Shown one piece after another: positions 38,643 to 49,900 of a DNA stretch of 64,000 bases (the stretch's first letter is position 1; each line of letters starts with the position of its first letter). The notes under the pieces are model-generated. The model was not told the origin of the DNA. It ran no database searches and saw only the letters and a program-made list of their open reading frames with translations. Position numbers and translations under genes: made by a program. The stretch comes from Hexactinellida sp. DTS-2022 (lineage: Eukaryota; Porifera; Hexactinellida), in contig JAPNXP010000002.1 of NCBI GenBank assembly GCA_028753945.1, positions 558,001 to 622,000 on the forward strand, given 5' to 3'.

Positions 38643-41456
38643 CTATTCATAGTATATACCGTAAACAGTAGCGATCGCATATAGACTTGAGTTCTTGAAT
38701 GTAGCAGAAGCATAGCTATCTGTCTCGTGATCCCAAAGACATCTGCTGGCCACCCTCATGCCCTGTCCGTCTATTGAGCCGATTGTCACCAGACACACAA
38801 ACTTGTACCTGAAATATACTCTATCAAATCAATGAACTCCAATTCTAGGATAATAAACGGAAATTGGGGTTAATTAGAAGTGGATTTCCTGATTTTTTAT
38901 AATTAAATAATAATTAATAATTTAATTTAATGAACTAAATAATGATTTGTAGTAATATTTCGGATTATTAGAGGTTAGATTATATTAGCAACCAATTTGC
39001 TAGCTTAATAGTGTAGATATTATCAGATTGTGAGTACACATATGGCAGAGGGAAGCAATGAAAGTGCGATTAGTAAGAGCGTTTCAGAAAAGGAACTGGA
39101 GAGGCTAGATTTAGACAAATGTGTGTCGAGCTACAAACGAGACAAACTGGAGAGAGAAAGCAAAAAGCACTGGGACCTCTTCTATAAGAGAAACTCAACT
39201 CATTTCTTCAAAGACAGACATTGGTGCGGGAGAGAATTCCCAGAGCTAGTCACTGCTCTCTCAGCAGAATTAGAGATAGAGCGAAGTGTCAAGTTGCTGG
39301 AGTGTGGGTGTGGAGTGGGAAATCTAATGTTCCCATTGATACAGGAGAATCCGAACCTATTTGTGTATGCGTGTGACTTTTCGCATGTAGCTATCGACCT
39401 AGTTAGAAATAATGAAATGTACACAGACACGAGATGCAGCGCATTCCAATGTGACCTTACCGTCGCCGGGTCTCTGAAAAAGCATATACAAGACAAAGTT
39501 ACAATGGCAACCTTGGTATTCGTCCTGTCCGCGATCAGTCCGGATAAAATGCCAGTGGTTATACAGAACATAGGACAGGTGTTGACACCTGGGGGCATGG
39601 TGCTACTGAGAGACTACGGAGTGTATGACCATGCTATGATGAGATTCAGCAGTGGACACAAAATAGATACGAACTATTATTTCAGACAGGATTGGACAAG
39701 GGCTTTCTACTTCTCAGTGGGGGATATAGAAAAGCTGTTTACAAGCAATGGGTTCATAATAAGCGAGAATAAATATGTGATGAGGAAAACAATAAACAAC
39801 AAAGAAAGCCTTGAGGTAGATAGAGTGTTTGTACAGGGAAAGTTCATTTTGTCAAATTAGTACTATTTGGTTATAGAATCAGAATGATAATAGTATGTAA
39901 ATTATAGTCAGCATAACGTAAGATCGATTGTGTTGAAAAGAAATTTTATTTGCTGCAGAGTGGATGTGAAAGCGTATTAGGAAATATTTGTATAATTATT
40001 TCAAGTAAATTGTTCCTTTCACCACTAAGTATTAGCAATAATGTATAAAATAAATGAGAAAAGAAACAATTAGCAACATGTTCAACAGCTGAGGAGTGTA
40101 GATATAAAGGAACGAAATTATTATGTAATATTCTGGTTAAAATATTCGCTGAAATATAACAATGCAGCCTGCTGTGTGCATGAAAGTGAAACAAAAAAGT
40201 TCTGTTAACGTAGAGAGCAATAAAACCACGTTACATACTTTCCATGTCCAAGTCTACAAAAAGGAACTTTTAGCTTTGTTAAAATACTGTCGGGATATCT
40301 TACATTCAATAACAGATCAATAGTTGTGTTGTAATATAACGACGTTACAGTTACTATACTTTCTAGTTAAATACAGTAAACCCTCGTTAATACTTAATAC
40401 GTACACCAAAAGGCAGACGAAATTCCTAATAATTGCTGACATTCGTATTGAAAAGGCTCATTAGGCGATTATTCGAGTAGTGGTTAACTAATCCAGTTAA
40501 TACTGTAATACTGTATCTACTCTATATTAAATATGTACCGAGTTGATACTGTATCTATCTACTCTGCAATTAATTAAATATGTACCTCGGGAAGCCCAGC
40601 TCCTTGACCTTCTGCAGCAAGAGATGCGACAGGGTCTTTGAGGACTGGCGACACGAGTCGACTGCGTACTTATCGTTCTTAACCTTTTGTAGCACATCAG
40701 CTGCGACCCGCTCGATAGCAGATATGTTCAGCAGCTTGTCGGGCTTCATCTTGTAGGTGGGCTCGTACTCCTCCTGGGTCTGGTGGGTCTTCTTACCTAA
40801 GCAGACACAACTCAATGGGGGAGTAATAGGGATGTTAATACTACAGTCATGTGCTTGTAGTGAATGAATGCGAATAGTGTACTGTGATTAAACTAATACA
40901 TATTTGGTTGTATTTAACAACAAATTATATTTGAGGCCAGGTCGCTTTGAACATACAGTAGACTCTCGTTATGGACCGTCAAAATTTGTAAAGGCTAGGG
41001 AAATTAAACTTTGTTCGTATTATCCAGAATTCGTACAAGTATTAACCGGAATCACTTGCATGCATTTATATAGGCTAGGAAATTAACTTATTCACCCTGT
41101 TCCTATAACGAGAGTCTACAGTATTACAGTTGCCTCGTGTAACAAAGTCAAGACTATATCTGCGAGCGTACTTACCCGGGACGATAGAACTGGCCCTCAC
41201 CCTGGAGGCAGTAGTGTGTTCGTATAGCGAGCTCCTCCTCTCCATGACAATACGTATACAATATATAATACAGTGGATATGAGTGCTTACTTAGCCAAGG
41301 CTTGTCGTCGAATATGCGAGAAGATCCGGTTAGTTTAGTGCGGGATACGCGTAGGAGAGCTGACTCTTTTAAGATGGACGAGCGATGGGTTAGGGACTTG
41401 GTGCTGGGCTGAACTTCCATCTCTCTTATACGCACTACACTCTTCTCTGCAGTCAT
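38643..41456 (-). CDS. DYNLT5: Tctex-type dynein light chain, DYNLT5 (TCTEX1D1)-like, four exons
   Basis: Exons (minus): 41456-41291, 41239-41201, 40796-40586, 38808-38643; GT-AG, phases close to 193 residues (human DYNLT5 about 179). Exons 3 and 4 encode the Tctex1 domain: EYEPTYKMKPDKLLNISAIE, CRQSSKTLSHLLLQKVKELG, then across the junction FPRYKFVCLVTIGS, ASRCLWDHETDSYASATF, KNSSLYAIATVYGIYYE. The SRCLWD and NSSLYA wording is closest to DYNLT5. Exons 1-2 encode a basic, Ser/Arg-rich leader as in that subgroup. Family members are dynein-2/axonemal light chains or tethering factors. The 39-bp exon 2 is the least certain part; it is the only frame-compatible solution I found. METTL6 lies in the last intron on the other strand. 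Confidence 0.83.
39042..39860 (+). CDS. METTL6: tRNA N3-methylcytidine methyltransferase METTL6
   Basis: Intronless, 272 residues from the ATG at 39042 (the frame opens 12 bases earlier at a GTG). Diagnostic region FYKRNSTHFFKDRHW (47-61), SAM-binding motif LLECGCGVGN (85-94), YACDFSHVAIDLV, FQCDLT, VFVLSAISPDKM (160-170), LLRDYGVYDHAMMRF (188-202), NYYFRQDWTRAFYF and VMRKTINNKE: all conserved landmarks of METTL6/METTL2/METTL8, with the short N-terminus typical of METTL6. The enzyme places m3C at position 32 of serine tRNAs, acting with seryl-tRNA synthetase in the cytosol. The gene is nested antisense inside the last intron of the DYNLT5-like gene (38809-40585). Confidence 0.95.
   Translation: MAEGSNESAISKSVSEKELERLDLDKCVSSYKRDKLERESKKHWDLFYKRNSTHFFKDRHWCGREFPELVTALSAELEIERSVKLLECGCGVGNLMFPLIQENPNLFVYACDFSHVAIDLVRNNEMYTDTRCSAFQCDLTVAGSLKKHIQDKVTMATLVFVLSAISPDKMPVVIQNIGQVLTPGGMVLLRDYGVYDHAMMRFSSGHKIDTNYYFRQDWTRAFYFSVGDIEKLFTSNGFIISENKYVMRKTINNKESLEVDRVFVQGKFILSN
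39861..40585. other. Rest of the DYNLT5 intron, with a family A MITE
   Basis: AT-rich. About 40373-40512 is a decayed family A element (TACAGTAAACCCTCGTTAAT). No further ORF supported. Confidence 0.5.
40954..41123. mobile_element. MITE, family A, in DYNLT5 intron 2
   Basis: TACAGTAGACTCTCGTTATG at the left, TATAACGAGAGTCTACAGTA at the right. It carries the GGACCGTCAAAATTTGT block of family A. Confidence 0.8.
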
Positions 41457-41883
41457 TGCCTATTCACAATACAGGGATAAATGAATGGATTGTAATAACT
41501 GTTAATACAAAATAATATATTTTTAGAATAGATTAATTGAGTTTACCTTTAAGGTGTTTGGTGAGTTTAATTAAATCTAAATTAAAGTGTGTATCGACTG
41601 ATACCTTTCTACAAGAAAGCTAGAATATAGAATTATTAATGAAATATGAATATAAACTAAAAATGCTAAAATATTAACTTTTCCAGATTCCAGTATATAC
41701 TGTAGTATAGAGCGGCAGTGACTGCCTTGTACTTGCAATAGTACTTTAATAATAATGACTACTCATACCAATTAAAAGTTATCTTACAAAGAAACAAACA
41801 AAAGATGTAATTGAACAGTAGGGCCTGATATTTCCGACTCCGTTGAGCAATAAATAGGAATGTATTGTATCCAGGTTTGTAAG
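41457..41883. other. AT-rich intergenic stretch, nothing recognised
   Basis: Upstream flank of the DYNLT5-like gene and 3' flank of the RING gene. No ORF, repeat or element stood out. Confidence 0.5.
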
Positions 41884-42471
41884 TCAAAGGAATATCACGT
41901 GATATGCAGCTTTAGAGGTGAGGGGTTTTCTACAGATGGGACAGCACTTCCATTTGGTGAGAGACAGGTCTAGACAGGGCTTGCAGAATATGTGTCCGCA
42001 GTGAGTTGAGACCAGACTCCGTTTGTGAGCCTGCAGGTAGAACTCGTCCTCGCGGCAAATGCCACACAGGATGGGCGGACGGGAAGAGATCTCGAGTGAG
42101 GTCCGCTTTTTCGCGATTTCTTTGAACTTCCTATCCAAATCGAGAGACGGTAAATCGAGATTATCTGCGTCATCGTCATCGAGAATTGTGAGGTTTTCTT
42201 GTACAGTTTGTATTTGTTGTTGGTTGGATTGTAGAGTTTGTATAATCTGTTGGTTAGATTGTAGAGTTTGTATAATCTGTTGGTTTGCGGTGAGAGCTTG
42301 CTGATTAGCTACAGAATAGCTACCTACGTACTCCACCCCGTTATCCGCTTTGGTTTGACTCACAAACACAACTGAGTCGTCTACTGGGCTGGATTCTTCT
42401 GAGGTCAGGTCGATCGTATCCGGGGGCGCGTCTGGGTCTGGAAGAGATAGCACAGGTCCTTGCTCAGACAT
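41884..42471 (-). CDS. RNF4-like SUMO-targeted ubiquitin ligase
   Basis: Intronless, 195 residues. SUMO-interaction-type motifs occur as in RNF4: TIDLTSEE (19-26), SVVFV (33-37) and LTILDDDD (94-101). The C-terminus is a C3HC4 RING: Cys136/139, Cys158, His160, Cys163/166, Cys177/180, with STHCGHIFCKPCL, CPICRKPL and a terminal YHVIFL corresponding to RNF4's YHPIYI. RNF4 is about 190 residues and ubiquitylates poly-SUMOylated nuclear proteins in DNA repair. Between the SIMs and the RING lies an unusual run of near-identical 10-residue repeats, NQQIIQTLQS (63-92), probably a coiled coil or spacer. No other RING family has this SIM plus YH-x-I tail combination, so the assignment is good, though strict orthology is unproven. 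Confidence 0.86.
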   Translation of the reverse strand: MSEQGPVLSLPDPDAPPDTIDLTSEESSPVDDSVVFVSQTKADNGVEYVGSYSVANQQALTANQQIIQTLQSNQQIIQTLQSNQQQIQTVQENLTILDDDDADNLDLPSLDLDRKFKEIAKKRTSLEISSRPPILCGICREDEFYLQAHKRSLVSTHCGHIFCKPCLDLSLTKWKCCPICRKPLTSKAAYHVIFL

Positions 42472-42789
42472 TATACAAACTAATTAATTGTAAACCTTAG
42501 CAATTAGTATTTATTTGATAATAAAGGAGAGCCTATGAATACTGGGGTTTGATATTATACCATCTCACTAACTATTGATAATTAATAACGAGCTATACGT
42601 AGCATTATAAGGGACTGTAGTCCTTAGATTGAGATACTCAATCTGTGTAAGTCCTAGTTGAATACCAACTATCAAATGTATGCAACTAATAAAGTCGTAT
42701 TTGGCTCATTTTTAAGCGATACGATTCCAGCAAAGCTATAATTATGAATTGTTACATAAAATCGAAGTCATTAAAGTTGTATACAAGTT
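42472..42789. other. Short intergenic stretch, nothing recognised
   Basis: About 320 bp of AT-rich DNA between two minus-strand genes. It presumably holds the promoter of the RNF4-like gene. No repeats or ORFs stood out. Confidence 0.5.
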
Positions 42790-43647
42790 TCATATAAGTT
42801 TGTATGTTTGAATTTCGTCAATCAAGTGATCGTACAGTCCCACTAACTCCCATTGATTACGTTCCCTGTCCGGACACGTTTCTAAATCTGTGCTATATTT
42901 CTGGAAGAGCTGAGGTAAGAACTTAGTTAGCGTTTGTCTCAGCAAAGCACAGGCTTTTATCAATGCTATATCAGAGTACCCATTGTCCACGTATGCCTCT
43001 ATGTATTTAACCACTGACATGCATACTTCAATACAGGACTCCTGGAACATACAACTGTGTGTCGTATGTTCTAACAGGGTCTGTCTAACTCTCAGCTCCT
43101 TCTCAGTAGACCTCAGCTTAAAGGCCTGACCCCGATACACCCTGCATCTCTCCCGCAGATCATTCAGCTGCTGAGTGTAGCTACCACGTATCTCTCTGCA
43201 CAGCACATCGGTAGCACTAGGCTGTGTATAGTGCGGTGTCATTAGTGCTATCAGCTTAGAGCGGTATTCGCGGTGTATCCTATCGATCTGTAGCTCCAAC
43301 ATGTCTACGGTCTCCCTCGCGTCCGACAAGTGACGTATGGCGGTCTCCAGCTCTATCCTAGCGCACTGTTTGTCCCGCTGTAGAGTCTGAATGTGAGACT
43401 CGTAGGAAGCTAAGTGCATCTCCGTCTGGAACGGAGCAGATCTGAATCTCTGCTTGTTAGATACAGGGGTATTCGTGCCGGCAGCAATGGCTATCTTGAG
43501 TTGCGTGTTCTCTCCGCTGAGCTCCGCGTTGTGTCGCCTAACGGCTAACAGCTGACTCTGCAGCCGCTTCAGCTGCAGCTGCTGGTCCCGGAATATCGAG
43601 TGGAAGGAAACAGACTTGGAGATAGGAATGTTCTCATTGACAGCCAT
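42790..43647 (-). CDS. Coiled-coil protein of unknown function
   Basis: Intronless, 285 residues. Residues about 20-52 (FRDQQLQLKRLQSQLLAVRR) and 80-130 form coiled coils, and a third helical stretch lies at about 155-190. The C-terminal third (about 195-285) is Cys-containing and alpha-helical, with IALIKACALLRQTLTKFLPQ. I recognise no domain. Coding composition matches the neighbouring genes. It lies between the RNF4-like gene and UBE4B on the same strand, with about 330 bp to each. It could be a centrosomal or ciliary scaffold, but the sequence alone does not say. Confidence 0.68.
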   Translation of the reverse strand: MAVNENIPISKSVSFHSIFRDQQLQLKRLQSQLLAVRRHNAELSGENTQLKIAIAAGTNTPVSNKQRFRSAPFQTEMHLASYESHIQTLQRDKQCARIELETAIRHLSDARETVDMLELQIDRIHREYRSKLIALMTPHYTQPSATDVLCREIRGSYTQQLNDLRERCRVYRGQAFKLRSTEKELRVRQTLLEHTTHSCMFQESCIEVCMSVVKYIEAYVDNGYSDIALIKACALLRQTLTKFLPQLFQKYSTDLETCPDRERNQWELVGLYDHLIDEIQTYKLI

Positions 43648-43975
43648 TGCAGCAGGGAATTCCTACTACCTAGTATACACATAGTTAGTTCGTAGCAAAT
43701 TCTTAGTGATCTGTATTTGAAATTCGCGTATTTTGTACATTTCCTGATATGGCCTCTATTGTATTAAAATTACGTCCACGAATTAACCATTAGAATCTCG
43801 GTATCATCTAAATATTAAATAAGATCATATTTACAAGACAGACGCATGACCTGCCATGGCATATGTCAACAGCAGAGGTGTGTTCTAAAGACAATACAAA
43901 CACGTATATATATATACATGTATATATATAATCTATGTACAGAGTGAAGTGAGTTAGCAGGCGAGGGGATAGCAG

Positions 43976-46900
43976 CTACTTAGCGCGAGAAGCTTTCCAT
44001 TGCGCGATTCTAGCTCTCAGCTCGGGCAGAGCGATCAGCTGATCTGGGGACAGCGGCTGCCGGTTGAACGGATCGTCCAGAGAGTTAAGCAGGTGTCGGA
44101 CGATAATACTGCGGTCCATGACAATGCCGCTGCTGGGCAGACGGACGGGGTTCTCCATCAGACTGTCCATCAACGGATCCTTAAACTCGTCGGGGGCGTC
44201 GTCGTATGTCAGCTCCTGTCGCATTATCTCTATGGACCGGACTCGCACCTGTAGGGGATAGCATTAATTGAATTGTTTGTCAAACGGTTTGGGACAAATT
44301 AATGAAGTAGTACTCCATTCGTTTTAAGCAATCCTTATTTAGTGTACTAGTATAGTATACTCTCGTTAATGCGAACACCAGGGGAACGTCTAAATTTGTT
44401 CATATTATACGGAGTAATTTGCATTTAAACCTTGTACTCCTTAACCGATATTTCGCCTTATCCGTGTTCCTATTACCGAGAGTCTACTGTAGTTTGTAGA
44501 ATAACAACAATGTTACTAATAATAGTTTCACCCTCTCGACGAATTCCTCGAACTCCCTAATCCTGATCTGTGACTTGACTTGCGTTCTGCTCATTATCTT
44601 GCAGGACTCCGTGAATAGCTCGTGCGAATATGACCTGTCATCGGCAGCCACGGCATTCACGAACCCCTGGCCGTCCAAATGCAGGTATATATCAGTCAGA
44701 TGGTCCAGTAGGCGCTTCGGGAAGAAACAGAACGACTCCGGGTCTTTGACTTTAAGCTCGCTGCACTTAGGGCCGCACAGCTGTCTGAGGTTGCAGTTGA
44801 GCATGCTGGCCACTCTCTCCATTAGCTCGGGCCGCAGGAACGGCTCCTTCACGTCCTGAGTCAGGAAGTGCACCATCTTCAGGGTCTCGTTACCGAGCAT
44901 AAGATAGGCGCGGCAGTTCCGCTCGTCCTGGGACAGCTGGTGCGATCTGAGAGATGCATTAATTATATCTCCGTAATAATCTATGTACTCGTAAGGTTAT
45001 TTCCATAACATCCCTTGCCCAAAGCCCAAAGGTGGACTATTAGAACACACCGTACTAATGTAAGTATACGTATAATAGGCTAATAGCAATATATATTCCT
45101 CTATTAGCAAGTTATTTTAAGTGTTTAGTGTTTATTAATTAATTAAATTTCTCTAATAGCTAGTTAGTTCGGCTACTAGCAAACAAATTTCGTGCAAAAT
45201 TCGTGCTATTAAGAGAGAGCACTAGTGTATAATAAAATACTATAGCAATGGAGTAATTGTAGTACGAATACTTTCTCTAGACAGGTACCTGTTTCTCTGC
45301 AGCTCCGGCGGCTGGCTCTCCCAGGCCGGCTTATCCAGCATAGCCTGCTGCGTCTCGTGAATCGACTTCAGCAGGTCCAGACTCTCGTCCAGTAGGAACG
45401 TGGTGTCGTTGAGCAGCAGATTAACGAAGCGCATGAAGACAGACATGGCCCGCTTGTCCTCAAAGGCCAGCCTCTTGACGGCCTCGCGGTGCTCCTCTCC
45501 GCCCATCCAGAGTTGTCTCAGCAGACAGGAGATGTGGTGGCGGATGGAGAACTTGTCGAAGAACTCGTTTGAGGCCCCCGTGCTCTCCACGTCCACGTAG
45601 AACACTATCAGGGCCGGGGCCAGGTGTCGTAGTGTGTCCCTATAGGCGCATGCGTAACGACAAGACAGGAGCATAGGAATTCATGGCAATGCATAAGTAC
45701 TTCATATAAAATATGTCTGTATAAAAATACATGGCAAATATATAATTATTTCATACAAATGTGTCTGTATATTATTAATGGCAAATATACAAGTATTTTC
45801 CTATAAAAATGTGTCTGTATACAAATTCATGACAAATAGATAAGTACTATTTCATAAAAACTGTGTCTGTATAAAACTGGTAAATCAGCAATCACCTCTT
45901 TCAAATGGAACCAACGAAATATTTAGATCATCTAGCTTTCAATAAATGTTATTACAAACATAGAATCCAATTAGGAGGCCGTCTATAATTCATTAGTTTA
46001 TATACGCCAGTTAAACTCTAATTAGCTAACTAAGCACTAGTGTATTAGCTAATCGCATTACAGTGCAACTATCCCAACACGTTTGCCGGGTGCATGTACC
46101 TGTTAGCTACGATCATATCTCTGAACTTCTCCAGCAGTTGCACAGGCACAGAGAGCTTGGGACTCTCGGGGGGCGTGAGTATGTAGAGCGCCTCCACGCA
46201 CTTGGCGACCAGATACGGGTTCTGTATGTACCCCCTGTTGTGGGCCGATATGAACACCGTCAGACAGGTGACCATCTCCAGGAGAGAGGGGTCGTCTATG
46301 GCGCGGAGATTGAATCTAGCCGAGTTTATGATGAAGTCTGCTATGTCGGATATGTAGTACTCGGGCAGAGAGGAAAAGGCCATGGGGAGATCATCCGCAG
46401 AGGATCCTATTAAGGGACAAGAATAGTAACTCGGGTATAACGTATCTGGCTAGCAAGTCGTATTTTGCACGAAATTTCCTTGCAAATAGGCAAACTTAGT
46501 TTTTAGAGGAACAAATTAATTGATAGCTTGGGGACTGTAAAATAACTTGCTAATTGCTATTAGGGGAACACCACTGTACTTCTGCTAGTGCTTACTAATA
46601 GTTTAACCAAACATATAAAGCAGTTGTATTTCTATGTAGGGTACACTCGGATAATACGACTGAATTCCATTTCCGAGGGGGTACGTTATAACTACTGTAC
46701 GAATTAATGTAGTTATGCTAGTTAGTCAGCTGCTACCTGTGGCTAGCGGCAGGATCCTGTCCAGAGAGGTGGGGGCGGAGGAGAGGGTGAGAGCGATCCA
46801 CTGAGCCTGTCTGGCGTAGAAACTGAGGTGCTGCTTCAGGAGAGATTCGTTAAACACAGCGATCTCTGTCAGAGCTCTCTCCTGTCTCCAGTTGTCCAGC

Positions 46901-49900
46901 TTGTCACGGAGCTACACACGGGAAGATAATACCTCAAAAGTCTAGACTAGAGTATAGGTATATAATATACCCTTTTGAGACCATATTTCGGGGCGACTAC
47001 TACTTTGGTAACCAATTCCAAATCAAATGTTTACCATAAAGTGTAACCTGGGTTATATGAACTCGTTGGGACCAGTACATGTTCGGATAATTTAAAGCTA
47101 ACTAATTTATGGAATAACTGCGAATATCCATTTGTGTTCGGTTAACCGAAGAGTTGGGATAATAGAGATTACGCTGCATACAATCTGGCTATAGTACCAT
47201 GGCTAAAATAACCTGCTGTATATATATATTACATACCTTGTTCTCAATCCGCTGCTCGGGACCTATGGCTGCGATGTCCTCTAGGAACCTCTCCCCGTGT
47301 CTGATCTCTCCACAGAGGTTATCGAAGCGCAAGAAGGAGGGGTTAACGGTGAGGTGCATGCACTGAGCTGTCATGTGGAAGCACTCGGTCGGGAACCTGG
47401 GCGTCCGGGACAGCTGACCGCTCTCCGACAGCTGGTCCGTCCAAGCGCTCACCTACCCACACACAGGAATAATAATGCTATAGTCAGGTCAGGTTCTTAT
47501 AATAGACACACTCAAGGGACCAAATATAGTTTATAGAGAGCTCTCATAATAAGCGAATTCAACTTAATACAGAAATGTAGTTTATTAAATTGGGGCAATA
47601 AGACTTGTTCATAGTAAGCCTATGAAATACAGTAGAACCTCGTTAGTACGGACACCAGGGGACCGTCAAAATGTGTATTCCTTATCCGGAATTCGTATTA
47701 ACCAATATATTTTGTATTGAAAAGCCTTCAAGGGGACTGAAATAGTGTTTGTATTAACAGGAGTTTCGTATAACCGTGTTCCTACTAACGAGGCTCTACT
47801 GTACTATACTGATAAGCAGACCTGACAGCATTAACAGAGTGCCATAGAGAGACTACCTGTTGTCCGGTGGCCTTGAGGAGAGTCTCCTCCCTGGCAGAGG
47901 CCCTGGAGGCCGGATGGTGCGGGTAGGCGGCGTCTACGAGCGGCAGCTTAACCTTGAGAGAGAGCGCCTGGAGCGTGGCCAGCAGGTTGCACATGAACCC
48001 CGAGCTGGCCACGCTGGACTCTTCGTAGTGCAGCCGCGCTCTGGGGGCGTTCTTGCGGACGGCAGCCTCCAGCCAGTCGAGGATAAGGGGCCGGGAGGGC
48101 GCGTCCTTGAGGAGCGAGAAGAGGAGTCTGTGGAGGTCCCCCTGCATGAGACAGAGGTCGCTATGCAGCGTGGAGGAGAGCGTAGAGGTCTGGAACTCCC
48201 GCATGTCGCTGTGCCCTCTAAAAGCACAGTTAGTTATAGATAGAGTGTACAGTGAGCTCACGGTATAACGAATCCAAGGGAGCTTGGTTACTTCGAAATA
48301 AGCGGAGTAAAATCAACTACTTTATCTGTCTGGGGAAAATATTTAACTCCACTGTTATAACGGGAAATACAGTATACAGTAGAACCTCGTTAGTATGAAC
48401 TGAAATACAGTAGTGATAATCAGATTAATCTAAGTTCGCATTAACCGTGTCCGTACTAACGAGGCTCTACGGTAGCATAATAAAGCAGAGCTAACTTAGG
48501 GAAGTACGCGTCTCTGACGGCTGTGGCCGTTATGCTTATCTGGAAGAAAGCTCCTAGCAGAGACTCCTCCTCCATTTGCCTCCCGCTCCACTCCTTCCGG
48601 TAGAACCGGTCGTGAGAGACGACCAGCTGACAGAAGGGCCGGCTCTTGCTGACGGGGTCGGTGACGTCACAGAGGTCGTTCATAAGCATGAACAGCTGCT
48701 GGTACTGCTTGTCCACGAGACTGGTCTCTCTGATGAGATGAGACAGCTTAGCGAAGAGCGGAGCGAACATACGATTGAACTCTACACCTCCTTCTTCCTA
48801 CAGTGGGTAAGGAGAGACACTGTAATAACCAGTGTGGTACCTGCTTCAAACACTGTTTTAAACATGTTAAACTTTTGCCTTTTTGACAATATGTATATCT
48901 TTCCACTACACTAAAATAAATATATGAAACAAATAAACGATAATTTTAAGTTACACAACAAAAAAAATTATGTCAGTTTTTACCAAAAAACATTTGATGT
49001 TGTTGGGTTATATTAACCCAGCACTGTATCACTGTATCTGAGTTAGCTACATTACCTGATACACGTGTGTGACCAGTTCCGTTAGGAATCCAGAGGGCAG
49101 CAGAGCTGTGCTGTCCTTGCTCTCTATTCCCATGAACGCGTACAGCTCCTCCGCCCCCCGCTCCAGGGCCCCCTCAGGCAGCAGGAAGCGGAAGCAGCCC
49201 TGCAGCAGCAGAGCCGCGTGGGAGACGAGAGCGCCGCGAGAGAGAGCCAGCGCGGCGGAGAAGTGCGGCAGCTGCTCGCTCTTCCCGTGTCTGCGCGCCT
49301 CGCCGTTAGCTCCCTCGTAGCAGTCGAGCAGGTACCCCAGCAGGAGAGCCGTCCCCTCGCGGCTCTTCGTGCGCTCCTGCGGCAGCGAGCCCCCGCTGTC
49401 AGGGGTCCCTACATACAGGACTGGTAACTATACTTGTTAATGTACTCACAGAATAATGGCATTCGGATGATAGAAGTAATACCTGATGGTATTACTTTGA
49501 TAAATGAAGTGTAATTACGGTATATTTACTTTCGCTCATAACCATTAAAAGCCTCCTAAATAATTTTTCTGGATTTTCCCCCAAAAATTGAGGGTAAATT
49601 GGCCATGAAACAATTATTTTGGGTTGCTATATCCACAATGCCCTATTGCTACTCACATGACGTAGGCAGAGACCCGGGCAGAACAGCTCCAGGCAGAGAG
49701 CCCCCGGGAGAGGCCAGCATGCAGATGCGCTCCATGATCAGCTGAGAGCAGAGCGCGGTGACGTCACCCGCCAGCTGCGGGTCAGCTGCTAGCGCGGCTG
49801 CGGTCTGCGGGAGGAGGGGGAGGGTATCCGAGTTGAGGTGTCTCTGGGAAGAAGTGTGGAATCTGCTCTTGAAGGCCCGCGTTATGCTGTTCAGCGTCTC

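Noticed and set aside
43900-43935. TATATA palindrome upstream of the coiled-coil gene
   Set aside because: Simple dinucleotide repeat, common in such AT-rich DNA; no sign of function.
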